The notes under the pieces are model-generated. The model made no database searches, was not told where the DNA came from, and saw nothing but the letters and a program-made list of their open reading frames with translations. A program made the translations under genes and the position numbers. From assembly GCF_000003815.2 (NCBI RefSeq), contig NC_049995.1, positions 2,844,113 to 2,904,456 on the forward strand: a stretch of DNA of 60,344 nucleotides, read 5' to 3'. The DNA comes from Branchiostoma floridae. Lineage: Eukaryota; Chordata; Leptocardii; Amphioxiformes; Branchiostomatidae. This document shows positions 13,101 to 28,100 of the stretch, piece after piece (positions within the stretch are counted from its first letter, which is position 1; every line of letters begins with the position of its first letter).

Positions 13101-16100
13101 TGGACAAAAATCTAAATTTTTAATTTGGTAGTCAGATAAACATCTAGGTTTTGTCATGTAAGTACTATGATAACTGACTGTAACAACTGTATGTTTGTGT
13201 GTGCCCAGGCCCTCTCTGAAAATCAGTGTTCAGATATAGAGCTACCCCAGTGGAAGAAATCAGAAATAGAGAAATAAATACATTTAATACGTACTTTTTA
13301 ATTAGCTACTATTTCCTGTGTTTGCCACTTTCAGTTGTCCCTTCAACTCCTGCAGACTGTAGGTTTCCAGGGTCTACAAGTGTTACAGTTTAAGGAGACG
13401 TAAGTACATTGTATATATTCTATATAAGCCTTGTGTCTTCTCAAGTTGGACAAGGATGTTGTATAAAGACTAGATTCTTTAATATATTATTCAGCAGCTG
13501 CAGTAAATGGCCAACGGACGCCGGATAAGCAACTCAAGCAATTCAACTCTAATGGGATGATTTTTATTGAATTAAAATACAACATGGCAAAATGGAGAGA
13601 AACGGCTGAAAATCTATACTTGCGTGGATGTCATGCATATAATCAAATCAACATGACCTTAGTGTTAACCGTTGTTCTTTCATTTTCCTTCCAGCCAATC
13701 TAAACGTGTAGAAGTGGTAGTTGTGATAGCTGCTGCTGAGTATGCTCTCAAACAGTCCCAGCAGTCCTTCACCACAGTGGTCCGGTCTGGAAACGTTGGG
13801 GGCTTGTCTGTGGATGCTTCCTCTGTAGTAGTCAAAAAGGACAGTGAGTACCTTGAAACCATAGAGCCCATAGATATAGACATTTTTTATGCCAATATGA
13901 ACGTACAATTTCATGCAATTGTCAAAAGTTGCGTATGACAATATCCTGATTGACCTTTTAGCAGGAACCCAACGTGTAGTAAACATGTACTTTTGAAGAC
14001 TACTCAGACTTATCCTCTAGAAACATACATCCACCTTTTAAATAGAAGTAAATCTGTCATAATTCATATATATTTCACAAAGGATACCTTTGAAAAGGTA
14101 TCTTGAATATCTTAAAAACTGACTGAAATGCACATTTTTCTTCCACCTTCTATATAACAGCGAATATGTCAACAGGTATTTCACTTGCATATCTTTGCAA
14201 AGACAAAAAGTGTGGCAATAAAAATTATTGCCATGGCGACGGTGAAAATCATAACAATCCGTCGACCTCTTCTTGAGTTATTCCCTTTCAAAGTCTGACA
14301 CCAAACCTGTCCTGCAGTTCCAAAACAAGCCGCTGGGGGGGGGGGGCAAACCTATACCACTAACTCACGGCATCAAGAGCTGTCTACCACTTAAAATGCA
14401 TAGCCGCAGCATGTCCAAAACTCGAGATATCAAACCAGGAAGTTCCGCTGCAGTAAAGTAACCGACCGCTAGGGGGCCCAAAATCTAATCGTTTCCAGGT
14501 CTCAACAAGGCCTACCCACATTTATATATTTATCTATTCATTTTCATTTATTCATTTTTATTTATCTATTTTCATTTATTTATTTTTATTTATTTATTTA
14601 TTTATTTATTTTTATTTATTTGTTTATTTATTTGTATTTATTTACTTATTTGTATTTATTTGTGTTCTATTTTTTAATTGTTTATTTGTTTATTTTTATC
14701 TAATTTTCATTTGTTTATTTTCATTTGTTTATTTTTGTTTGTTTATTTTTTATTTGTTTATTTATTTATTTGTTTATTTTGTTTGTTTATTTGTTTGTTT
14801 ATTTGTTTATTTATTTATTTATTTATTTATTTATACCGGGTATCAGTACCATCCATCCAGGCGTTCTCAAGTTATGGTGGTCTTCTACAAACACACACAC
14901 ACATACAAACGCTACCCAAAATATAACGTTCTTGGCGAAGGTAACTATCACATCGCTATCTCACAAACCTCCACATGTTATACATCATTTAAGCACAAAC
15001 AATGCTTGTTTCACACATCGGTTTGCATTTTTGAAACAAAGATATCAAGGGTGAAGAAGGCCACCAAACTTTCCAAGTTTGCACTCGTATATCGGCATGT
15101 GCCATGCGACTGGAAAGCTTACACGTGGAGGTAATGGTTCAGTCCAGCATGATGCAACTACGCACGCGCGGAATCTACATTCCTGACATTCCTGTGGAAG
15201 TTTTGGAATTCTTTGCAAATGGTCCCACACTATACTATTAGGCTCGCCCATCAGGCGTCGCCCAAAACTGACTGAAATTGTTTTTCACAGTTGTGGTGTC
15301 CCAGACAGCCCAGATGACCCTGAGCCAGAAATTCTCAACTGAACTTGCAAACAAAAATTCAGCAGTTTTCATCACTCTTCAGACAAAACTGCAGGAAGCA
15401 GTAAGTCTTCATCTACATTGTATAATATGCTGTTGACAAGTTAATGTTGATGTACATCTTCAGTACATGTATGTTGTATGTCAACAAAACAGTAATGACA
15501 CATTGGATCAATTTTGCAATACAAGATTTCCCATCAGTTCTAGAGCAAAAATTTTTTTATCAACTAGTCTGAATGTGGTATCATTGCAAATGGTGATGTC
15601 TCTATGATTTGCATACATACATTGACAAAATCTGACGAGTCCTGTTCAAATTTCCAGATCAGTGTTCAGATGGGGAACACACTGGGCTTCCAGAGGGTTG
15701 TAGTTGTGGAGTTCCAGAACAGGTAGATTTTTGTATTCTTTTCATTCTTCCTCCACTAATGAAGCTAATCGTGTCAAATTATTATGTTATTCTCAGAGAA
15801 TCTTACAAATTACATGTCAATGGGATATGTTTTCTATATCTGGAATTCATCAATAATTTCAATCACTTCATATTGCCAATATTGATGACTATACCTTGGG
15901 ACTGTTTTGTTTTTGCAGCACCTCCAACACAGTTGTTGTGGTTATGCGTATGGTCATGGCCTCGTATGCAGCTAAGACAGTGCAGACATTGTACCAAGAG
16001 TCAGTTTCAGCTGGCCAGATTGGAGGAGTTGCTGTTGTTCCAGGGTCATCAACTGTCACCAAAGATGGTACGTATAACTGTTACATTGCTATTTAAAGAA

Positions 16101-19100
16101 CAAAAAAGGAAAAGGATCTCAATCCAGATTTAGCTAACCTAGAGCAAGTCTTTCACTGGTTGTGACAGAGAGAAAGATGCTATGTACAGTATTTACAGGT
16201 TAATTGTACTGGGGAAATTACCCTAGCTTCTTTAACAAGCACAATGAACAGTGGACAGTGGCTAATATAGATTTGTACACTGTTTACTTTAAGTAGCCCA
16301 AATTCAAAATTCAATAGCCCAAGAACTAATCACCACGGCACTGTTTTTCCACTCAGCAATGGTTGAAGCTTACAAACTGAGAACACTATTTACATGTACA
16401 TTTGTATCATTGTGCAAAAAAAGTTGTCATGAACAACAATGTCGAAAGCAATATTTGAACTCTTGACCTTTAAGCCCAAAGACAGAATTGCTCACCCCTA
16501 GAACACACAAGCTACTGATTGTTACTTGATTGATTCAGATTCATATAATTTGATCTCTTGCAGTGGTCACATCTGCTTCGGTTTCCATGACGGTGGCTCA
16601 GTCCTGGTCCGCTGCCCTGTTGAACGTGACGTCTCAAACTTACCAACAGTTAAAGATACAGATTGAAGAAGTTGTAAGTATAACTAGTAAACATTTTTTT
16701 GCAATATTTCTTCCATGGAATTATCAAGACAAAATTGTATCTACAAGCTTGTAGAAAATTAATGGGTTTGGTTTTGACTGTTTAAATATTTTGTTTGTCC
16801 TTCTACTATCAGATTTCACAGATTTTGGTGAAGACTTTGGGGGCCCAGGCAGCCAAAGCAGACCAATTCAAGAGAACGTAAGTGCATGCATGAAGTCACA
16901 CAATAAAACGATTTAAAACAATATGTCGATAAAGATGTTCAGTAATAAGATGCACCAAAAAGCAGTGATACTGATGAAAGACACCGGATTGTTGTCTGGA
17001 ATGTCTGACCGTTTCCAAAATCATATACAGTTGCTTGAGTAGCTGCGTAATTCAAAATAATTTATACAGCATTCCTTAGGTACTTCAAATTAAAGAACTT
17101 GTATTGTCCTAATGATTTGGTTCTGAAACTATCATAGAGTCACACTCGGGTTGGTTTGAAAGCAGATGTACAATCTGTGTTCATCTTCTATCATAGCAAA
17201 TCTGGGCAGGTTGAAGTGGTTCTGAGAATTGCGGCCACAGAGTATGCAATAAAAGAAGCCCAGCAGTCGGTGATCACCCAGGTCCGGACAGGGAATCTCG
17301 GAGGCCTTGCTGTTGTCAACACTTCTGCGATCATCAAAAAGGATGGTAACTATGAGCAGCAGCATATTGATTTTTGGACAGAAATTGGGATGGAACACTT
17401 AGTGTGAGCTGAGAAATAAATCAGAAAGAAAACTATAATGTTGTCAATTTTTGTTGTCATATGGTGAAATGTTGTTTTTGAATAAGAATTAGATTTGAGC
17501 TTAATTATGCAGATAGACAAGGGAATGCCACAGAATGTATATAATAGAATGAGTTGAAGTCATGGATCACACCTAAGAAATTTGGTATAGAATAAAGCCT
17601 GCAAATGCTGTTTACAACGTAATGTCTTTTTAATTTCTCAATGCTGAAATTGGGAAATAATGTTTCTTTTTTTATCAGTGACTGTATCTCAGACTGCGCA
17701 GATGACCTTGACACAGACTTACTCAGCTGACCTTCAGAACAAGTCATCAAAGGCCTACGTCACACTGATGGAATCAGTACAGGAGGCTGTACGTTCTGTC
17801 ATGTCTTTGATATAAAACAACTTAAACACAATCATATATATAATATTTCTATAGTCTAACAGACTTAATAGTTGCTCTTAGATGTAAGGAAAGATAAGAT
17901 CAGTTACAGTTACAAAAGTATATGGGTTTTTATATATCCTTTGAAACAAAGTTCCTATTAACTTGTATGCATGTCAATCAATGGTAAGACATGTTTTTGG
18001 TGTGTACTTTGGTTTTCAAATGCACAGTCAGTAGGGTGGAAGAAAGTATGAGTGCATGGGGAGATGACTGCATTTAAGGTCAGACTTGTTGGAGTGGCTG
18101 GAAGTACAGTTCAGAGATGGTAAAACCAACTAATAAGACATGACAGTCTAGTTATTATTGTGTTCATGCTTACAGTTAAGTGTGCAGTTGGGAAACACTC
18201 TCGGTTTCCAGCGTGTTGAAGTGGTGGAGTTCAAACAAAGGTGAGACGAACACTTCCCTTACCATATATACGACTGGCCTTAAGTTTATTGTGTACTCAT
18301 TCAAGCCTGAAATGGAGAAGTGGCATGTAAAACTGGTCTGAATAACAGTCTGAATAAGAGTTCTAAGCAATAAGTATGTCTATGTAGCGCTGGCAACATG
18401 GCCACAACATTTTTTTTCTTGTTCAAATCCTCGAATACTTCTAGCAAACCTTTGACAAGCAGACAAGGTGAAAATAGAGAGCTAGCAAGGAAACATGTAT
18501 CTAAAACATATAACTTCTAGTATATTCACTCCAAAGTCTATTTTTATATTGATTTCCATATTAAAAGTACAAGAACAATCGAATTAAATTGGTGTGGCTA
18601 ATGTCGGAAAAAGATATTCATTAGTTTGTTTTATTTACCAATAATGCCATGATTATCTTTTCCAGCTCGACCAACACAGTTGTCGTGGTTACTCGTCTGG
18701 TTGTTGCAGCGTTCGCAGCAAAGAGTGTCCAAACATCTTTTACACAAGCTGTCTCATCTGGAGAAATCTCCGGACTTGCCGTTAATTCAACGTCTGCTGT
18801 CGTCACCAAAGATGGTAAAATCACTCCACAATATACTACCTTGCCTAGAGTGACAGCTAGTTCCTCCCATGGCTTGGAGGCAAATTCTCACCCATCTTGT
18901 ATCATATTTTGCTTCTCTTACTGTTCTGCTCTAAGAGCTGCCTGCCACTTCTTGGTTCCTCTCTACATTGGCCACTACCACAATAATTGATTCCCTTGAA
19001 GTAAGATTGACAAGTTTTATGTACATTTGTATCATCAACCGTTGCGTAGATTTTTCAATGGTCTTTTATGCTTTCGTTTGCATGACCATGTCCCATTTTT

Positions 19101-22100
19101 TGTAGTGTTTTCACATTTGAATTTAGATAAGATACCTTTTCTCTCAAACATCCCAGGCAGCATTTAGTACATTCTTCTGACATTAAGTCAAGAAAGGCTG
19201 ACATAAACTCTAACTTGATTATGTATTTGTATTTCTAAATACTGTTTCTGACCGTTTTTATTTGGTAACTTCGATTTTCTTCTGCAGTGAGCGTGTCATC
19301 CTCTGTAACTATGACTGTGGCGCAGGCGTGGTCAGCTCAGCTCCAGGACCAGTCATCTCAAGCCTTCATCACACTACAGACCAAACTGGAGGAGGAGGTG
19401 GGAGGGAAATATCATTGGGGATATATTTTGTGCATTGATTCAGACAACAATTCGACTGTCAATTCCAGCAGGCCAGCTGAGCCACTAAGCTCAGCATTCC
19501 TGTGGGTTATTGGCCTGTCCATGGTTCTGAAAGTGATGCAGTTGGTATCCGATGGAATGCCAATCATACAACATCACTCTTTCTGGTTGCTAGGTGTAGT
19601 TTGTTCCAGAGAACTTTACATAGATAAACGTACCACCCTGGTGCAGAAGGAAAGCTATGTTGCCTTGGCAACTGTCGAGATATGACGTATGAATCACACA
19701 TCACCCGGCTTGCTCTCATGTTACTTCAAAAGCCATACTTTGGCAGTAATGCATATTGTGACAGTTCTGAACAGCCCTAAACATGCATACAACATGTATG
19801 TATTTCATCTATCAGTTTCAACTATCAGTTGTGCAATGTTGTTACATTTTTATTTAGAGTATTTTCACAGAGAAATTGTTTTCTTTACTATATAGAATGA
19901 CTGCAATTATAACATCTATTAACTCTCACTGTTCATTATGTCACTTACAGTTGACTCGGAAAATGATGACCATCACAGGCTTTCAGGGCGTACAAGTTGC
20001 TCAGTTCAAGAGAAGGTAAGAGCACCATACATGTAAATGCTAAATTCTAACCACTCTTCATTATAAATCTATGGCAGGAAAAGACATAGGAACAATTTAG
20101 AGATGCTACTCATCGCAATTCTGCAAGTTCCTGTCTTGAGCAATCTGGTCAGTAGAAGACCAGCAGTCTCACTGCAAGCTGTTTTTCAGTGAAAACAATG
20201 CTTATTGACCTTTTCGATAGAAATGTCACATTGATGTGGTTTGGAGTATAAGTATGTCAATTATGTTGCTAAAGTATGTAGTGACTAGTTGATATTGCTG
20301 AGAGTCGAAGATGAGCGTCGACTTTCGATTGAAAATCACCCAATTACAGTCTTTTCTGTTTCTTTTCTTGGAACAAATTGCTTAAAACTCCTGAAAATTT
20401 TGCAATTGACAGAAATTTAAAAGAATGGTAACAAGGCAGGATGGCAGTGGAGTCCATCTAAGTTAAACCAACCATTCATTGTTTCATTGATTAAGGAATA
20501 TCATCTCAAGTCAAAGTATAAACGTCAAAATCAAATCATGATATTTGTTTTTACCAGTGAGTCTGGTCAGGTCCAGGTGATTGTGAGAATGGCAGCAGCC
20601 GAGCACGCCATCGCACAAGCACAGCAGTCCTTTGTCACTGTGGTGCAGACTGGGAACATTGCAGGAGTTTCTGTTGATGCTTCTTCAGCAAGCATTCAGA
20701 AAACAGGTCAGTTCATTCATTCAAAAATCAAATACAGTTTCTGTTTTGATCTACCACTGCCACTATTTTGTTGTAAAGTTGCTTAGTAAATGTGTTAAAT
20801 GATAATATTTCTGTGGCAAACGTAGGATGTATGTAACATACCGGTAGAATGTATTTTCATAATCATTAGATAATTTTTAATGTAACAATAAAGAGATGAA
20901 ACATAAAGGAGGGAGTGGTACATGCAAAAGAAATATGATTCATGTCAACTTGGAATGTAAAGAATTTTGACCAAAGTAATTCAATCATTCACGATATGTG
21001 ACATGCTATTTTGTGTTATCGATCATCAAATGAGTGCAATCATGTATTACAGTGACGACCTCCCAAACTGCCCAGATGACCTTGACTCAGGCCTATTCAG
21101 CTGACCTCCAGAACAAAGAATCTGTGGCGTTCACAACGCTACAAACAAACCTGCAGGAAGCGGTATGTTAGCAGATGCAGCTCATCATAAAACAATATAA
21201 TCTTTGTAACTGACTTATTTCTCAAGGAAGCCACCTTTAATAACACACACAGATGATTCTTAGTATGATGATTAACTTTCTTCAACACACGGATAAAATT
21301 GTCAATGACCACTGTTGCCTTCTTCAGGATTAATACGATGACTCTTGTTGGAATTGAAAATTTGATATTTTGCAAAAGAAAGCAGCATGCTGGACTTTTG
21401 AGATATGATTTAAAAGAATGCTTGATATCATGATTTGAAGATTTGAACAGAGGAAATACAATAGAGATGAAAGCAACGACTTTGATTATGCAGTCACCAA
21501 GATCATGAATTGCTTTAGAATGATCCTTGGTTTTTTTTATTTCAGTTGAGCGTAGAGTTAGGAAACACACTTGGTTTCCAACGTGTTGTAGTCACAGAGT
21601 TCAAACAGAGGTAAGGAACTTTGCATAATATACACACATTGTGTATTGCCAATACGTATACGTCATTTTTTGCAAGAGAATTTACAAGGTCATGTTTTGA
21701 CGTTTGAAAGAAAGCTATCATGGGAACTGTGCCAATCCCAGGATAATATGGTTATCTAAGGCTACATGAATAGCTGATAGGGAATGCCGCCTGTTTGCTT
21801 TCCTGGAAACACTAGGAAACCTGACTGAGAGTTGTTGTTTTTATCAGTTCCACCAACACGGTCATTGTTGTGATGCGTCTTGTCGTGGCAACATACGCCT
21901 CCAGCTCTGTACAGACAACGTTCACTGAAGCCGTTTCCATCGGTCAGATCGGTACCATCACTGTAGACAGCAATTCAGCAACTGTCACCAAAGACGGTAA
22001 AGCATTAAGATATGCTTTTTGTTTTGCTTGCTATGTGCTTTTTACAACTTAACATGTTCTACTCTTAGGAGTATTTCTAACTTCAAAATGTTGCAAAAGA

Positions 22101-25100
22101 TGGCTTGCAAATACCTAAATCCATGGTGTTTTGTTGATGTCAACTAAAATTGACGCTGAGACCCTTGATCTGTAGGATAAGAATTGTAAAGAAATTACTT
22201 TTGTTTCACATACTTACATGTACATGAAATAGAATTGACTATGAAAGAAAGTTAAAAACTAAGAGCTTGTTTTCCATTTGAGTACCCAATGTGGAAAATT
22301 TGAACCTGTTTCTGTGTGTCTTTTTAGTGAGTACGTCGACATCTGTGTCCATGACTGTGAACGAAGCCTGGTCCACCCAACTGCTGAACACATCGTCTGT
22401 AGAGTACGTCAGCTTCAAGACAAAGACAGAACAAGCTGTGAGTAGATCTACTGTAAACAACACAACTCAAGTTACACACAAGCAGTTAAATGTAAACTAC
22501 ACAACTCAAGTCAACTGTACTTGTAGAGCACAAACAGATTATTATATTTATAAGGTTGGATGTACTAGCTTCTCAAAAACAATAAGTTAATATGTAGCCT
22601 GTAATATTTCTGCATCAATGCTTTTTTTCTGACAGTTGACCAAGAGCATGCTGAATGTTGTCGGGTTCTCTGGATTGGAGGTTGGACAACTGAAGCAGTC
22701 GTAAGTATCAGATCAAACAGTACCGGCATCAATATTGACAATACACCTGCATTAGCACTGATTTTGTAAAGGCAATGTTTGATTAATGTTTAACAAATTG
22801 TTTTTACTCTCTCCTTCTTTGTTCACAGTTCCTCTGGACAAGTGCTGGTTAAGTTGAGGATAGTTGCAGCCGAGTATGCCTTAGCACAGGCCCAACAATC
22901 GTTTGTCACTGTGGTGCAGTCTGGGAGCGTTGAAGGCATCAAAGTTGATACTACATCAGCTGTAATTCAGAAAGATGGTAAATGAGTTTAGAAAATATTT
23001 CATGTTCATTTAAATGTTTCTGTCAGTGTTGAAGGCATCTGAGTTGATACTTCGTCAGCTGTAATTCAGAAAATGGTAATGAAATTTTAGAAAATATTTC
23101 ATGTTTATTCAAGTGTTTCTGATTGTTCTGGCAATAGTAGAAAGATTTTGAAATGAAAATAATGTACAATGTAATTATAACTTGCTACTTCAAAAGGGTT
23201 CTAGACTATATGTTGTGTCTGTCAAAGTGGAAAGATGATAAATATATTATGTATAGAATATGTATGATTTACAATTTATAAGTGGGGTTGTTCAATTTAC
23301 CACAGTCTATAGATCTTACTTTATGACTTTGTTCCTCTAGGTTGACATGTTGAATATGTTTCCTTCAGAGATTTCAGTTTTTACAGTTATGTCCTGCAGT
23401 GTTCTTCTGTGTATTTAATACCAACCTTTTGCCATTGTTTTGAATGGTTCAACAAAAGTGACTTTGAGACTAAGATAATCCATCTAACGGATCCGTTAGC
23501 ATTTTTCAGTATGTTATTCTCAACTCAAAATTCTAGGTCAAATTTGTATAGGTATATATTAAGTATTCAAGCCTGCTAATTGTTTCTTGACCTCTGTTAC
23601 AGTAACCACGTCCCAGACAGCACAAGTGACCTTGAGCCAAGCCTTCACAGCTGACCTTCAGAACACGACCTCGGTGGCATTCACCACTTTACAAAGTAAA
23701 GTGCAGGACGCTGTGAGTTTATATTTCACTCTTTCACAATTTTTTCAGTTTATATCATTTCTCTTTTTTCTGCTATTCTGTTAAAGAGCATTCTATGGTG
23801 TTTGGGGGTAACTATATTCATCAAGCTATTCCTATATCAAAGTCTCATGTTTATATTCTAGGTTATGACTCATAGCAGAACACATTTAAAAAACATTGTT
23901 TTGCGCTTGCACTTAGTAACTGTTGTTGAAGTTATACATTATTTTGAAAGATTTTATCATAAGATTTTTAAAAAAATTGTTCTTAATTACCCCACAGCTT
24001 AGTGTGGAGTTAGGAAGCACTGTTGGATTCCAGCGTGTGGTGGTTGTGGAATTCAAACAAAGGTTGGTGAAGATCTAACATCTGATGTTACCATTATTTT
24101 CCCAATTGTGCCATGCTGTTTTAAAGAATAAATTTGATGTACTGTGTGAATTTGATGTACTTTGTCTTGAAGTTGAAACTTCTTTATCAACAATATTATA
24201 ATGCTCATTATGCTTGGATTGAGTTTTTTATACACTTTCAGCATTAGTACTCGTTTTTATGTCATATTAAGAATAACATCTCCAAACATATCTGGATAGG
24301 AATTTAGCTTTGTTTTATTCTCTCTCTCCCAGTTATTTTCTCTCCCAGTTTACAGTGTTCTCATTATTACTGAGCTAGAGTATAGACTACAAGATGGCAG
24401 ACACTCATAACAATTCATCTTTCAGCACCATGGAGAGAAACCCTAGCCTGGTTACCATTCGGAAAGTAGTTCGCTCCTGTGTTCATTACATACTATATAC
24501 AGTCGCTTCTAGCTCTGACATTCATTATACACTGTATATATTGCTTCTCTGCTGTTCTGTCTGGGATCCCGGACCACGTTAATGTCGTGCAAATTTTGGG
24601 ACGCAGGCACTGATTGGTCCCTACACATGAGCCAATCAAGGAATGGGTTCAAGTGATCGTTCGAACCACCGGAATGCTCTCCGTCCACTTGGGGGAGGGC
24701 CTGTTGTCATCGAACGAGCGCTCTAGAACCCATTCCTTACTTTGCTCATCAATTGATGTAACCACCAAAAGGTTTGAAAAGGATAGCAGAAGCAAACATA
24801 GGAGCAAACTACTATCCGGATGTAACCCAGGCTAGAGAAACCCCATATTTGTTTTAAAACATCACGTTCACATGTAACACGTTACTAACAGTACTGTTCA
24901 GATACATGGAATGTTTACAGTATCCATGTCTCTCCCTGTAGTTCTACCAACACAGTTGTGGCTGTGACCCGTCTGGTTGTGGCCACCTATGCTGCCAGCT
25001 CTGCCCAGTCTGCTTTTGTCAAGACGGTATCATCCGGGCAGATCGGGACCATCGCGGTCAACGCTTCCTCAGCAACTGTCAGCAAGGATGGTACATACAT

Positions 25101-28100
25101 TTATTTGAAAAGACATTGCAGATATTTTCCCCAGAAATACTGTTTCATTTGTTTTCATATTAGTCCTTTACTGTCAGCTTAGATTCTACTGATATGTATT
25201 ATCTAAAGAAAGAATTTAAAAGAGTATGTACTACCCACATGCAAGGCAAGTACGTGTGCTATGGCTATCAAACTTATGTATGTACTGCATGGAATTTGTA
25301 TTGTCATGATAAATATTTCATCTTTTAGACATTATTTCTAAGTAAATGTCACAATTGTTTGTTTTTTCTCTGCACTATTACTGTAAAGAATAGAAATGTT
25401 CATAACAAAGTTTGACCTGTGTGCTTGTAATCACAAAACATTACAAACTAAAAGACCTTATAAAGTCAGGCTCACTTAACTTACTCCTGGTCTGTGTGAT
25501 CTTTATTCACAGTGAGCGCATCCTCAACAATGTCCATGACAGTCACACAGTCCTTCTCCGCTGATCTACTGAACAGCTCCTCTGCAGCCTACCAAGCACT
25601 GGTGGTACAGATTGAGAAAAGTGTAAGTACGACATTTGATTGTTTGAAAAATCTCATTTCTTGTCATTATCCTATTAATTATGTTATTTTTAGAGATTTT
25701 GTCACATGGTGTGTAGCACTAGCAAGAAGTTTATTTTGGAAGAGGTTTGCTCGTTACTGCCTAATCTACGCTTACCATTCTGTTTTTAAACCATTTTAGA
25801 TGACATCAACACTGCTGACTACAGTTGGGTTCCAGGCATTTGAGGTGGCACGGTTCAAGAAAACGTATGTAATGCAATAGTTCACAAGATTTTTTCTAGT
25901 GTTTAATGATTATAATGAGTAAGAGCTTTGTTGGTGACATTTCGAAACAGAACGATTTCATTACAATGGCTGGATAGAAAGATTAGACCAACAAAGTTTG
26001 TCAATTATAAATCTATGAACTAGTAACTCATGGGCGTACTATTCTGTCTAAGTACTCTTCTAGCTCACATCACAATACTGTCCAAATACCACAGTCTCAA
26101 AATCCTTCTGAAGCAGTGAAAGCTTTTCCCCACGAATTGTAAAATTCATTTCCCATCATAGTCACCTTCAAGTGCAATGTGTATCTCCCACCAATTTAGT
26201 TCAGTACCCCAAAGTTGTGTCTTAAAAAAGCTTTGCACTGAGTAAACCCGTATCTAACATGCAAGGAATACTTTCCAGGTCTTCAGGACAGATCGAGGTT
26301 GTGGTGAGAGTGGTTGCAGCAGAGTATGCTCTTGCTGCAGCTCAGCAGTCCTTTGTCACTGTAGTAAAATCTGGGAGCGTTGCAAATCTCACTTTGGATA
26401 CAACATCAGCTGTCGCCAAAAAGACTGGTAAGACTAACTTCGTTTTAGATGTTATAACAATAATGTAAATTCAGTGGGGCATTTGTACCATTAATGTCAA
26501 AGAAGCTGGTGAGAGAGGTTGTATTAGGTAGCAATAGTATTAGAGTGGGACCGCGTGGCGCAGTGGCAGCATAGTTGGCTCCAGACCGAGAGGTGGCGGG
26601 TTCGAATCTGACTGCCGTGTCACCGATCTTGTGCCCTTGGGAAAGGCACTTTACACGACTTTACTCACTTAATTCAGGTGTGAATGGGTATCTAGCTGCG
26701 GCTAGTGGCCTTGGCGGGGCATTTTGGCCAAGACAGGCCTTAGGGGCATGTTCGAGCATGATGCACCCGCCATGGCGCACGAGTCGGGGGTAGGAGGAAC
26801 CCCCTACATCCTTGGTCGGAAGTCCTCCTAGGAGACGGATACTCCGAACAACAAAGCTGCATCTGCTGAAGCCGTCTCACACATGTCATACAGTTCTGTC
26901 CCTGTGAGACTTAGTGCTACAGTGGACGAGAGGGTGGAGAAGGAATTGCACACCCCTCCTTCACCATAAAAAGTCATGTGCAGGTCAGGCAAAACAGGTA
27001 AATGCCTGTCTGCCTGCTCATCTGTCGAACAGACAGGAGAACCATAAAAATTAGGTAGCAATAAATGTAAACTGAGTGGGACATTTCAATATTGTGTTTT
27101 GTTTTAACAATGTGTCACATAACACACACTCAGGAGCACCACACCAGTTAGAAGTACAAGCTGCATTATAAGACAGGACACTAAGGTTTGATCCACTCGC
27201 ACCATGGGCGCAATATTGTGCCATGCTATAGGGATTTGCACCCTCTTTAGATTCTAACTCAAGAAACCTAACCGCAAGACCACCTTACCACTATTAGAGT
27301 GTATAAGTAGACCTCTGATGTGAATTGTTAAAAACATCACAAATAGAGAAGGTACTGTAAATGCAGAAATGTTTGCGGTGGATTAATGTTCGTGGTTTTC
27401 ACGTTTCGCGGTGACCACTTCACCGCAAACTTAAAACCACCGCGAACATTTTTCTATTATGGTATTAGACTGCAGTCTATAGTGTTACCGCGAACTTAAA
27501 ACCACCGCAAAAAATCTCTTTTCCCGCTACTGCGAAATTAAATCCCCGCGAACTTAAATGCATTTACAGTAGTTTCTTTTTATACTGCAAATTACAGGCT
27601 TATGTTAAGGCTGAATATTTATTTGAAAGTTTCTTGATAGATGATCTGATTATATTTTTCTGTAGTGACTGCTTCCCAGACTGCCCAGATGACCTTGACG
27701 GAGGCTTGGTCCGCTGACCTTCAGCAAACGTCATCAGCAGCCTTTACCACACTGCAAACCAAAGTGCAAGAGGCTGTGAGTAACACATTGATAAAATTTC
27801 ATTAGATGTTTAGTTTATTACGCAACAATGGAGCAAATTAAAGGATTAAGTTATGAAAATGTTATTGGAAGGTTTTGTTAACTAAAGTTTAGTCTTCTTT
27901 TATAATGATTATGCCAATTACCAACACAGTTGACCCAGATGGTAAATGGAGTGAATATTTGATGTGTACATGATGCAATTTTTAAAATATCGTCCACTGT
28001 CTTGTACACAATGTAGTAGTGTCAACATTGAGTTTTTAGACATTGATTACGTAGCAACTTACATTAGATGTCAAGCGCCAAGAATCTATGCGTCTCATTG

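Noticed and set aside
14678-15134. Phe/Leu/Ile-rich open frames
   Set aside because: They come from the TTTA/TTTG simple-sequence tract and have no splice or domain support.
26549-26620. tRNA gene
   Set aside because: The A- and B-box are present but there is no proper cloverleaf with matching acceptor stem, and it is the head of a SINE.
26575-26793. Open frames within the SINE
   Set aside because: They are inside a retroposon with clear target duplications.
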